A stretch of DNA of 64,000 nt from Malassezia japonica. Lineage: Eukaryota > Basidiomycota > Malasseziomycetes > Malasseziales > Malasseziaceae. The position numbers and the translations under genes are program-made. The notes beneath the pieces are model-generated. The model did not search any database, was not told the origin of the DNA, and worked only from the letters and a program-made list of their open reading frames with translations. This document shows, piece after piece, positions 53,161 through 62,195 of the stretch (within the stretch, counting starts at the first letter, position 1; each line of letters begins with the position of its first letter). The stretch spans positions 496,001 through 560,000 of the forward strand of contig NC_083370.1 of NCBI RefSeq assembly GCF_029542785.1, in the 5' to 3' direction.

Positions 53161-54255
53161 ATGAATGCTACGGTATACACAGAGTGCTTTCCGTACGTGT
53201 AATTCGCTGATATAGCCCTGCGCCAACATGGTCCATTGACGATATGCCGAACCAGACGGGCCGCGTACGTCCTTGTCCTAACCCAGGTCGTGATCGTGAC
53301 GGGCGGCAACTCGGGCATCGGCCTCGAGACCGTGCGGGCGCTGCTCCGCAAGGGCGCCAAGGTGTACATGGCTGCGCGCAACGAGGCCAAGGCACGCAAT
53401 GCGTTTGTCAAGCTGCGCGAGGACACGGCGACGGCCGCCGGCGCGGTCGACTTCCTCCACCTGGACCTGGCGAGTTTCCGGAGTATCGAGCAGTTTGTGC
53501 GCGACTTTCAGCGCCGCGAAGAGCGTCTCGACCTTCTCTTTAATAACGCAGGGCTCTTGGTGCCGAAGGACAATGGCGAAAAGACGTCCGAAGGCTACGA
53601 GATCCACATGGGCGCAAACGGCCTCGGCGTGTACTATCTCACGCAGCTGCTGATCCCCTTTCTCAAGATGTCGTACAGCCTGAACCCCGCGCGCCCCCCG
53701 CGCGTATGCTTCACGTCGAGCCTTGGGCACCGCGCCGCACCAAAGTGCGGCTTTGATCCGTCGGATCCCAGCGGCGCCAACATCCGCTTCCGCATGCTCC
53801 CGCGCGAGGTGCAGGCATACGCGAACAGCAAGATGGCCAACCTGCTCTGTATGTACCTTTTCTGACCCAGCGGCGCGCAAGATGCACCGCACCTACGGCA
53901 AGGACGGTATTATTTTGTACGTCTCGCCTCTGACCCAGCAACGCGTGTAACCCCGGCAACATTAAATCAGCCCTCACGCGCGACGTGTCCGGCCCGTCGG
54001 TTTTGCTCCTGAACCATGTCGTGAACCCCTACTTTTTGCACGCGCCCGAGCTCGGCGCACTGACGCAGCTCTACGCAAATACCTCGCTGGAAGCCGGCGA
54101 GGACGGCGGCGTGTACTACATTCCGTGGGCGCGCCGCGGCGAGTCGGTTCCTGCGGGAAACAGCACCGAGGCACAGGACAAACGTACGTCACGCGCCTAA
54201 CGCAGTGGCCGCCTACTTTGACGCACAGATTGCGCAACACGCCCGCCCTGTTTAA
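53161..54255 (+). CDS. Short-chain dehydrogenase, tandem copy 1, 6 exons
   Basis: NAD(P)-dependent oxidoreductase of the classical SDR type related to retinol dehydrogenase/WWOX-like proteins. Exons are 53161-53192, 53216-53264, 53287-53848, 53871-53916, 53939-54183 and 54206-54255; introns are 23, 22, 22, 22 and 22 nt. The product is 327 aa. Motifs: VVIVTGGNSGIGLETV (cofactor), LLFNNAGLLV, FTSSLGHR (catalytic Ser) and YANSK (catalytic Tyr and Lys). Introns 3 and 4 flank a 46-nt exon that is absent as a separate exon in copies 2 and 3. Substrate unknown. Confidence 0.85.
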
Positions 54256-54302
54256 TTCATGTAAATAGCCACGTGGTTGGGGGGACCGTGCCCCGCACCA
54301 CG

Positions 54303-55325
54303 ATGCTGACTGCGCTTTTCCCGTACGTGTGCGTTCCTGATCCAGCCCGCCCGCTACGTGGGACCCTGAGCAGGGTATCCCCGACCAATCTGGACGTGTA
54401 GGTAGTGCGTGCTAATCCAGGTTGCGATTGTCACTGGCGGCAACACCGGTATCGGCTATCTGACAGTGTACTGGCTCCTCAAGAAGAATGCCAAGGTGTA
54501 CCTCGCTGCGCGCAGCGAAGGCCGCGCGCGCGAGGCGATCCAGAAGCTCGAGGCGGAGAACCTGCCTGGTTCGGTCGAGTGGCTGAAGCTCGACCTTGCC
54601 GACCTGAACAGCGTCAAAGCGTTCGCGACCGCTTTCCAGGGCAAGGAGAAGCGCCTCGACCTCTTGTTTAACAATGGCGGTGTGATGTATCCCAGGCTCA
54701 TGCCGGACACGGTCGATGGGTACGAGATGCACCTGGGCACAAACGGCCTTGGTCACCACTACCTCACCAAGCTCCTGCTGCCGACGCTGCTCGCCACGCA
54801 GAAGGTTTCGCCGTCGAACCCGCCGCGCGTGTGCTTCACGTCGAGTCTCGCACACCGCTTCGCCTCCGCCGAGGGCTTCAAGCCCGAGGACCCGACTGGG
54901 CTAGGCTCGCGGCCCTTTTATCTCTCCCCCGCCTCGCGCGCGTACGGCACGAGCAAGCTGGTCAACATCCTCTCGGCCAACAAGTTCCAGCGCCAGTACG
55001 GACCCGAGGGTCTCGTCTTTACCTCGGTCCACCCGGGCATTCTGTACACCGAGCTGATGCGCGACTGGAACCCGCTGTTTGGCGTGACGCAGCTTATCCA
55101 GTCCTACCTCTTCTACCCCGCTTCCATGGGCTGCCTGACGCAGCTCTTTGCCAACACGGCTCCGGAAGCCGCCAAGAAGGGCGGCAGCTACTTTGTGCCG
55201 TGGGCGCGTGAGGCCGAGCCGATGCCTATTGCGCACGACAAGGCGAACCAGGATGCTTGTATGTTCCTTTACTCACTCCAGTCGATGCCTGGGTCGACGT
55301 GCAGGTTGCCAAGCACGTCAAATAG
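54303..55325 (+). CDS. Short-chain dehydrogenase, tandem copy 2, 4 exons
   Basis: Paralogue of the preceding gene. Exons are 54303-54322, 54346-54397, 54421-55258 and 55282-55325; all three introns are 23 nt. The product is 317 aa. The first two introns are at the same codons and phases as in copies 1 and 3 (after the FP of the N-terminus and after the xGR before the cofactor loop). Motifs: IVTGGNTGIGYLT, LFNNGGVMYP (NNGG in place of NNAG), FTSSLAHR and YGTSK. It lacks the two middle introns of copy 1. CACGTG lies 28 bp upstream (54270-54275). Confidence 0.85.
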
Positions 55326-55488
55326 CGTACGGCGTAGGGCACACAAGCGCCATGTGGCAATGGTCCGTGCGCCAAGCCGCTGCCCCAGAAATTAGGCGAT
55401 AGCCTACGTCATTGACCGCCTATCAACCGGGGAACGCCCAATATTATACGCGCATGCTACAGTCAAAGCTTGGCGTGTTACTACCATC

Positions 55489-56536
55489 ATGCTGTCGTTT
55501 GTGTTTCCGTAGGTAGCGATTCTTGACCTAGGCCTCCGTGCGAATGGGATCCGGCCAAGGACATGCCTGACCAGACCGGCCGTGTACGTCTCTTGCACTT
55601 ATGCAGGTCGCCATTGTGACAGGAGGGAACTCGGGTATTGGGTTTGAGATCGCGCGGTGGCTTTTGCGGAAGAATGCCAAGGTATACATTGCGTCCCGCA
55701 GCGAGCAACGTGCCAACGTCGCCATCAAGAAGTTTAAGGAGGAGGGCCTGCCTGGCGATGCCATTTACATGACCCTGGACCTCGGGAGCCTGGTGAGCAT
55801 CAAGAAGTTTGTTATTAGCTTCTTGGCCCGCGAGCAGCGCCTCGACCTTCTCTTCAATAATGGCGGCATTACGAATTTGGACGTACGTGCATCTACTCAC
55901 CCAGCTCCACGCTACGACAGTCGATGGTTACGAAACGAATATGGGAATCAATGCTCTGGGGCCGCACTATCTCACGCAGCAGTTAATTCCGGCGCTGGTT
56001 GCTTCCTACAGAACCACGCCAGAAAACCCCCCTCGGGTATGCTTTACGTCCAGCCTGTTGCACCGCGGCGCGTCAGCCAAGGGCTTTGACCCCGAGGACC
56101 CCTCGGGCCTCAAGGCACCGCGTCCCTTTGGGCTGGCGCCCCAAATGCGCGCGTACGGTTCGAGCAAATTTGCCAACATCCTCTCGGTCAAGAAGCTGGA
56201 CCGCCAGTACGGCCCCGACGGCATTGTCTTTACCGCTGTGCACCCCGGTGGGCTGCGTACGGGAATCTTGAAGGACAGTCCGGGCCTGTTTGGCGCCGCG
56301 CTACGACTCACGTCCCAGCTCTTTTTCTACCCGCAGGAAATGGGCGCACTGACGCCGCTCTACGCAGGCACCGCCCCCGAGACGGCGAAAAAGGGCGGAC
56401 GCTACTTTGCCTCGTGGGCGCGCGAGGTGGAGCCCATGACGCTGACAGAGCACGAAGGGATCCAAGATGCATGTACGTCTCATCTACTCACTCAGTCGAC
56501 ACATGGGTCAGCGAGCAAGTGTCCAAGCACACGTAA
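55489..56536 (+). CDS. Short-chain dehydrogenase, tandem copy 3, 5 exons
   Basis: Third paralogue. Exons are 55489-55508, 55532-55583, 55607-55882, 55905-56472 and 56496-56536, with introns of 23, 23, 22 and 23 nt; product 318 aa. Motifs: IVTGGNSGIGFEIA, LFNNGGITNL (NNGG), FTSSLLHR and YGSSK. It has its own intron (55883-55904) directly after the NNGG strand, at a place where copies 1 and 2 have none. The final intron (56473-56495) is shared in position with the last intron of copies 1 and 2. Confidence 0.85.
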
Positions 56537-57334
56537 GCTCCTGCACGAGGAGGGACATCGCGCCTCTTTTCGCGCCTGCGCTCGTACCTGTATGACGAGC
56601 GAGACGCTCCTTGATTGGTAACGAATAATGCCTGATAGTCTACGCAAAAGCTCCCGAGCTACCCGATCCATCTGAGGGCATCCGTATTTCCTCTGGTGGT
56701 TTAGGATTGGTCACAGCAAGCGCGTGGCGCTATGGCGTAGCACTGTCCAAATAAAGTTTCCTACGCTCCTGGACGGCGTCTCTCGTTTTGGCACACCAAG
56801 CTCCATGCGGTGGCCACCTCTACCTAGCACAATGCACGTTCTCCCCCACCCCATGTGCCGGTGGGCGCGCAGCGCGAGCGGTTCTGTGCATAATGTCGCC
56901 CTACTGCGTTCCTGCACGCAGTTGTCCTGCAGCTGCCCGCCCGATCCACGATGTGCACTGCGGTACAATCGCTGATTTGTCAGCTCTAACCTTGTGCAGC
57001 CCTGGCTGCAGCACTGTGGAGGCGTCCGGTAGGCCGGCGCAGGCGATTTGCGCTCGCGGCACGAAAAAAGGACGGCGGGCTCGGTGCGCTCCCTGCCGAC
57101 CACCACCGCAAGGTGCTGTGTGTGACGACTTTTGTAAACTTATGGTTGAATCTATTCCGAGCATCCATACTGTGATTGAGCGCGTTCCCACAGCTGTCTC
57201 GACGTACTCCCAGTCTCTTCTGACGCTGCTTTTCTCAAGTGACTTGGACTCGGAGCCTGCCTAACACGACTTTCGTGTTCCCTATCGCGCCCTGGTAGCC
57301 GATTCTCTTCGCATGGCACTTTGCTGATCTGACC
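56537..57334. other. 798-bp gene-free region
   Basis: The longest stretch without a supported gene. Base composition is more even than in the genes. I see no tRNA, no repeat and no ORF with a recognisable domain. A short frame at about 57143-57264 reads MVESIPSIHTVIERVPTAVS and on to a stop; it has no family support. It could hold a long promoter, a non-coding RNA or a decayed fourth dehydrogenase copy, but I cannot show any of these. Confidence 0.5.
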
Positions 57335-59953
57335 ATGCCGATCTTTTCTCGTAACATGCACCCTCCTGCGGCAGAGGCAGCTGCGCTTCCCTCTGCACAA
57401 AACTCCCCCGAAAAGCCTGGCGAAGAGGCCGAGGCTGGCAAGTGGTTTAACAAGCGTCCGGGCCCTTTGTCGTTCGGTGGGCTGGCCAAGCGCCCGCTCG
57501 CCAACGAAAAGCTCCCCATGACGCCCCCCCCGAATGTCAACAAACAGCTGAGCGCCTCCCATGCCCAAGACGCGGCGCTCGCGCAGAGGGTCGACCCCTC
57601 GCGCCTCTCGCAGTTTTCGCTGCGGCTCAACGAGCTTGTGAACAAGGCGTTTGTTGCGCCAAACACGTCGGCCGCCGCACCTGCGCCACTCTCGGCCACA
57701 TCGCCGTTCAGTGGCGCGGTGATTGCGCTGCCCCGCCTCCAGTCGATCACCTACGGCTCGAATCGGCTGCCTGACCGTGTCAAGGTGATTGAAATGACGC
57801 GGCTCATTGTGAACGAGCTGCAGAACGCTGCAACCGTCGACCCGTACCTGCTGCGTGCCGTATCACGCGCGGTGCTCAAGTCGATCTCGCTGTTTGTCAC
57901 GCGGATCGAGTCGCTGCTGGTGCCTGCAGCACGCGACCCGTCGGCTCTTGTCGTCCCGTCGTCGGTGCGCGGTGCGCAGCAGCTGCCCGCCGCGATGGAG
58001 TTCAACTTGGCGCTGATGAGTCTCGAGTGGATTGTGGAAGAGAGCCTCGAGCGCTGTCTCGAAGGCCTGCCTCCTCTTGCGCTCCTGAGCTCGCCCAACA
58101 TCATGGTCCCGACATCGTCTGAGGGCGAGGCGGCGCCGCGCATGCCGCCGTACGTCCACGAGATTCTCTCGCCGCTGCGCGAGCAGATGGAGGCGAGTAT
58201 TATCCATGTCGTGCAGCCGGTGCTGGTGCAGGTCAAGTCGTCGCTTGCGGGCTGCATTGCAAAGGGCAACCCCTACCCCTTCCAGCCCCAAAAGGCGCCC
58301 GGCGCAGAGACCGACGTGGGCGCGGTGCGCTCGCCCAGCGCGGCGTGGCTCAAGGAGCTCGAGGAGCGCCTCGATACCGCACACCGTCTCCTCTTTCTGC
58401 GTGTCGTGGAGCGGTGTGGCCAGGACGGGCAGGCATGGTACATCTCGGTCGCGATCCACCTTATCTGGAAAGGACTCGTGGCCATCACCTCGCGTTCCGT
58501 CTTTGCGCCGGCGAGCGTTGTCGAGGCACAGTTTGCCCACACGTTTGGGCGCACGTCGGGCACGGCGCCGTCGAGCGCTGTGCTCAACTCGCTCCTTTCG
58601 GACGAGTCGAGCAGCAAGCGCGTGCCGACCCCCACGCAGCTCGCCCATGCCCTGCGCTCGGTTGGCAAGCCCGGCGCACACCGCCTGCGCAAGGCGCCCG
58701 GTGAGGCGGCGACCGGCGCCCAGACGCCGGTCGAAATGCACGAGTCCGAGTTTGACGGCTGGAAGACGCACTTTATGCTGCCGAACGATGACACTGACTG
58801 CTACGTGATCAACCCTCTCCTCGTTGCCGAGCAGCTGCACGACCTGCAGGTGTTTGAGCGCCTCATGACGCAGTTTGCTTCCGACCTCGCGACCCCCGCG
58901 CACTTCCAAAAGACGCGGCGCTCTGCGAGCCGGCAGCGCAAGGCGTCGGGCGACAGCGAGGTGTACGACGAAGGCCTGCATCCCGCGCGCTCGCACTCGA
59001 GCGATGACCAGGACGAGAGCGAGGACGAGGACCTGGCGCACGCCGCGCTCAAAGAGGCGCTCGGCGCGCTCCAGTCGACCGTGGTAGTGCTGCGGACGCT
59101 GCTCCAGGAGCCAGACACGCTGCAGCACCTGGCGATGCGCACCAAGCACGGCAGCGAGGCGACAGAGCACCTCTTGACGCCTGCTGCCCTGCACGCGTTC
59201 AACGTAATTCCCGAGCTGCTCCTCGTGCACATTGCCTTTTGCCGCATCCCCCCGGGCTGGACACAGCGCGACGACCAGCGCCCGGATGCAGAGAGCGCAC
59301 GCGCCGGCCTCCTTCCGACCCCGCCGCAGCTCTTTGGCTACACCTGGGCGCAGTACGAGGCGGCGCTCACCGGCTTTGCGGCCGGCGAGGCGGCCGCGTC
59401 GTCGCTCGCGCGCCTCTACGCGCCGGTGCTCGGCGAAGTCTACCACATGCTCGACGAGCGGTGCGCCGACCACGAGCCGCACCCCGACGACCCCGACGCC
59501 AGCTCGATCCACTCAGAGTCGAGCGCGGAGGGCGACGTGCCGAGCGCCATGACGCAGTCTGCGCCCACGCTCGACAATTTGCACATCAGCGACACCCCCA
59601 AGGCCAACCGCGAGGCGCCGGTCATGGGCCACATGAACCTGGAGCACGGCGAGCCGACGCGCTCGCGCTCGCTGCACCGCAGCGCCATCTCCAACCGATT
59701 CTGGCGCCGCTCGCACGCGAGCGGCCACGGCCTGCACCTCCCCCACGCGCTGCCGCCGCGTGTGTCGCGTGCGAACGCCACGAGCTCGCCGTACCTTGGC
59801 CGCCACCGGCGCACTTCGCCGCTCGGCCACTCGAACAGCTCGCTGCCCCGCAGCCAGACGCATACGCTGGCGCACATGCAGCGCAATGCGCTCAACATGT
59901 TTGATAGCGTGCTCAGGCGCGTCGACCAGACGTACCGCAGCAACACACCGTAG
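57335..59953 (+). CDS. Orphan conserved-looking fungal protein, 872 aa
   Basis: I do not recognise this family. The frame is open for 872 aa without introns. The N-terminal 100 residues are proline-rich. A long helical middle part (about 125-480) contains regularly spaced hydrophobics (VKVIEMTRLIVNELQNAA, FNLALMSLEWIVEESLER, WYISVAIHLIWKGLVAIT), suggesting an alpha-solenoid. An acidic Ser/Asp/Glu segment lies around 545-570 and a second helical block at 570-715. The C-terminus is Ser/His/Arg-rich and probably disordered. No signal peptide or catalytic motif. Codon use and GC look like the neighbours, so it is a real gene; function unknown. Confidence 0.75.
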   Translation: MPIFSRNMHPPAAEAAALPSAQNSPEKPGEEAEAGKWFNKRPGPLSFGGLAKRPLANEKLPMTPPPNVNKQLSASHAQDAALAQRVDPSRLSQFSLRLNELVNKAFVAPNTSAAAPAPLSATSPFSGAVIALPRLQSITYGSNRLPDRVKVIEMTRLIVNELQNAATVDPYLLRAVSRAVLKSISLFVTRIESLLVPAARDPSALVVPSSVRGAQQLPAAMEFNLALMSLEWIVEESLERCLEGLPPLALLSSPNIMVPTSSEGEAAPRMPPYVHEILSPLREQMEASIIHVVQPVLVQVKSSLAGCIAKGNPYPFQPQKAPGAETDVGAVRSPSAAWLKELEERLDTAHRLLFLRVVERCGQDGQAWYISVAIHLIWKGLVAITSRSVFAPASVVEAQFAHTFGRTSGTAPSSAVLNSLLSDESSSKRVPTPTQLAHALRSVGKPGAHRLRKAPGEAATGAQTPVEMHESEFDGWKTHFMLPNDDTDCYVINPLLVAEQLHDLQVFERLMTQFASDLATPAHFQKTRRSASRQRKASGDSEVYDEGLHPARSHSSDDQDESEDEDLAHAALKEALGALQSTVVVLRTLLQEPDTLQHLAMRTKHGSEATEHLLTPAALHAFNVIPELLLVHIAFCRIPPGWTQRDDQRPDAESARAGLLPTPPQLFGYTWAQYEAALTGFAAGEAAASSLARLYAPVLGEVYHMLDERCADHEPHPDDPDASSIHSESSAEGDVPSAMTQSAPTLDNLHISDTPKANREAPVMGHMNLEHGEPTRSRSLHRSAISNRFWRRSHASGHGLHLPHALPPRVSRANATSSPYLGRHRRTSPLGHSNSSLPRSQTHTLAHMQRNALNMFDSVLRRVDQTYRSNTP

Positions 59954-60019
59954 ATCGGGCCATGTCCGTGCGAAAAAAAAAATTGATTGGTCATCCACTG
60001 GGGTTCTTTAGCGTCCGGG

Positions 60020-62159
60020 ATGTACCACCGAGCATATTGTGTGGGGCGCGCTGCGCTAGGAGCGGGAGCGTTGCGCTACGCGCGGGCGCGTGCTGCCGCG
60101 ACGCCCTGGCTGACTCGGGCGCTTTCTACGGACGGCGAACCACATTCATTTTCTCACGCCCACTTTGATACCGCCCGCAATCACAACAACGAGCCCCCCA
60201 ACGATGCTGGCGAAGAGGCCGCGCCGAAGGAGCACGCGGTCATCTCCATGTTTGACCTCTTTTCGATTGGTATTGGCCCCTCGTCCTCGCACACTGTCGG
60301 CCCGATGCGCGCAGGCGCCATTTTTGTGAACGACTTGCGCGAGTCGCAGCTGTTGGATAAGGCCAACACGCTCAAGATTGCTCTCTACGGCTCGCTGGCC
60401 GCGACCGGCAAAGGACACATGACGCCCCAGGCACTGCTGCTTGGATTTGAAGGCGCAGACTGCGAGACGGTAGACACCGAGGCGGTGCCGACGCGTTACG
60501 AGGCGATCCTCCGCGACAAGGTCCTGACGCTCGGCAAGGATACGGATGCGTCCTACGGCGACGCGAAAGCTATCGCATTTGACTTTGAAAAGGACCTCGT
60601 GTGGAAGTGGGGACAGACGCTTCCAATGCATTCGAACGGCATGCGCTTCAGCGTCTTTGACGTGAACGGCGATTTGATTGCGACCAACGACTTTTACAGC
60701 ATCGGCGGCGGGTTTGTCATCAACGGCAAGATGGCCGTCGCCGATGTCCCGGGTCCGCGGCCGATGCGCGAGGGCCTCGAGGCGCCGGACGGTGCACAGG
60801 AGCCTGGGTTCCCTCACGAAGCCGCGCCGACGACGGCCGTCGTGCCGACCGACGCGGACAAACACCCCGAGGATATGCTCGAAAACGTCTTTTACAAGTC
60901 GATCCGCCGCGACGATGCGGGCGGCGATCGCCGCAGCGGCGTCACGCCGCACGCGGACGAGACGGACCTCCCGCCGAAGCTCTTGTCCATCGGCGGCGAC
61001 GTCCAGGATGAGCCCGACCGCCCCACGCCAGGCCAAAAAGAGCCGCGCTTTCCTTTTCACAACATGGCCAGTCTGCTCGCGCTCACGCGCAAGCACAACC
61101 TGACCATTGCCCAGATTGTCTACGAGAACGAGCTGACGTGGTACACGCCCGAGGAAATCGACGAAAAGATTATGCGGATCTGGAGCGTGATGGACGAGGG
61201 GATCCGCGCGGGCGTGCACAGCACGCAGGAAGTCCTTCCCGGCTCGCTGCAGATGAAGCGCCGTGCGCCAAAGCTCTACCGCCGCCTGATGCGCGGCCTG
61301 TACATGGGCCCCCGCCGCCTCGGCAACATGAACGGGCCCGACACGGACGAGATCGAGCGGCCAAAGGGTGCGGGCGAGGTCGAGCGCCTCCCCAAGCCGC
61401 AGCGCGATGCGCCCAGCGTCCCGGCCAAGTACATGCGCCGCGAGGCATCGCGCGCGCCGACGATCCGTGGCTCGTTCCAGCACGAAATCATGCCGGTGCC
61501 CCCCCGGCGCACCAACTTTCCGGCGATGGACTGGCTCTCGTGCTGGGCGATTGCGACGAACGAGCAGGTCGCGGCCGGCGGCCGTATTGTGATTGCGCCG
61601 ACGCTCGGCGCGGCCGGCATCATCCCCGCAGTCCTGCGCTACGTCGTGGAATTTGTCGCGCTCTCGCCCGAGGACGAGGAGAATCTCGTGCGCACCTTCC
61701 TTTTGACTGCCGCAGCGATCGGCATGCTCTTTAAGCGCGGTGCGACGATCAGCGCCGCCGAGGGCGGGTGCATGGCCGAGGTCGGCACGAGCTGCTCGAT
61801 GGCCGCCGGCGCCTTTGCCGCGTGCATGGGCGGCAGCCCGGAGGTGATTGAGCAGGCCGCCGAGACGGCGATCGAGCACAACCTGGGCCTTACCTGTGAC
61901 CCGGTCGACGGCCTGGTGCAGGCACCGTGCATTGAGCGCAACGCGGTCGGCTCGGTAAAGGCCGTCGTCAGCGCGAACCTCGCGCTGTCGTCCGACGGCG
62001 TGCACTCCATCTCGCTCGACGAGGCGATCCACGCTGCGCGCATTACTGCCGCGGATATGCACATGAAATACAAAGAGACTAGGTACGTGCTTCTACTGAC
62101 GCAGTCTGAGCGGCCTGGCCACCACGGTCAAGATTCCCGTCGCGGTGCCCGAGTGCTAG
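60020..62159 (+). CDS. Bacterial-type iron-sulfur L-serine dehydratase, 2 exons
   Basis: Single-chain [4Fe-4S] L-serine ammonia-lyase (SdaA class) converting serine to pyruvate and ammonia; not the PLP-type enzyme usual in fungi. Exons are 60020-62092 and 62115-62159 with a 22-nt intron (62093-62114); product 705 aa versus about 455 in bacteria. N-terminus RAYCVGRAALGAGALRYARA looks like a mitochondrial presequence. The beta-domain starts SMFDLFSIGIGPSSSHTVGP. The catalytic domain has EGGCMAEVGTSCSMAAGAF, EHNLGLTCDPVDGLVQAPCI and ERNAVGSVK. Cys584, Cys626 and Cys637 have the 42- and 11-residue spacing of the known cluster ligands. After splicing the protein ends VPEC, and a C-terminal Cys is the fourth ligand in the family. 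Extra insertions lie around 250-330 and 430-490. Confidence 0.9.
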
Positions 62160-62195
62160 TATGTAGGTGTGTATTATCGGTCCTCCTCCACGACC

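Noticed and set aside
57143..57264. Short frame in the 798-bp gap starting MVESIPSIHTV
   Set aside because: No recognisable domain, no splice-linked partner exon that I could support, and random frames of this size are expected.
60020..62159. Bacterial contamination as explanation for the serine dehydratase
   Set aside because: The gene carries a 22-nt intron of the local type, a presequence and the local codon usage, and sits between typical fungal genes in continuous sequence.
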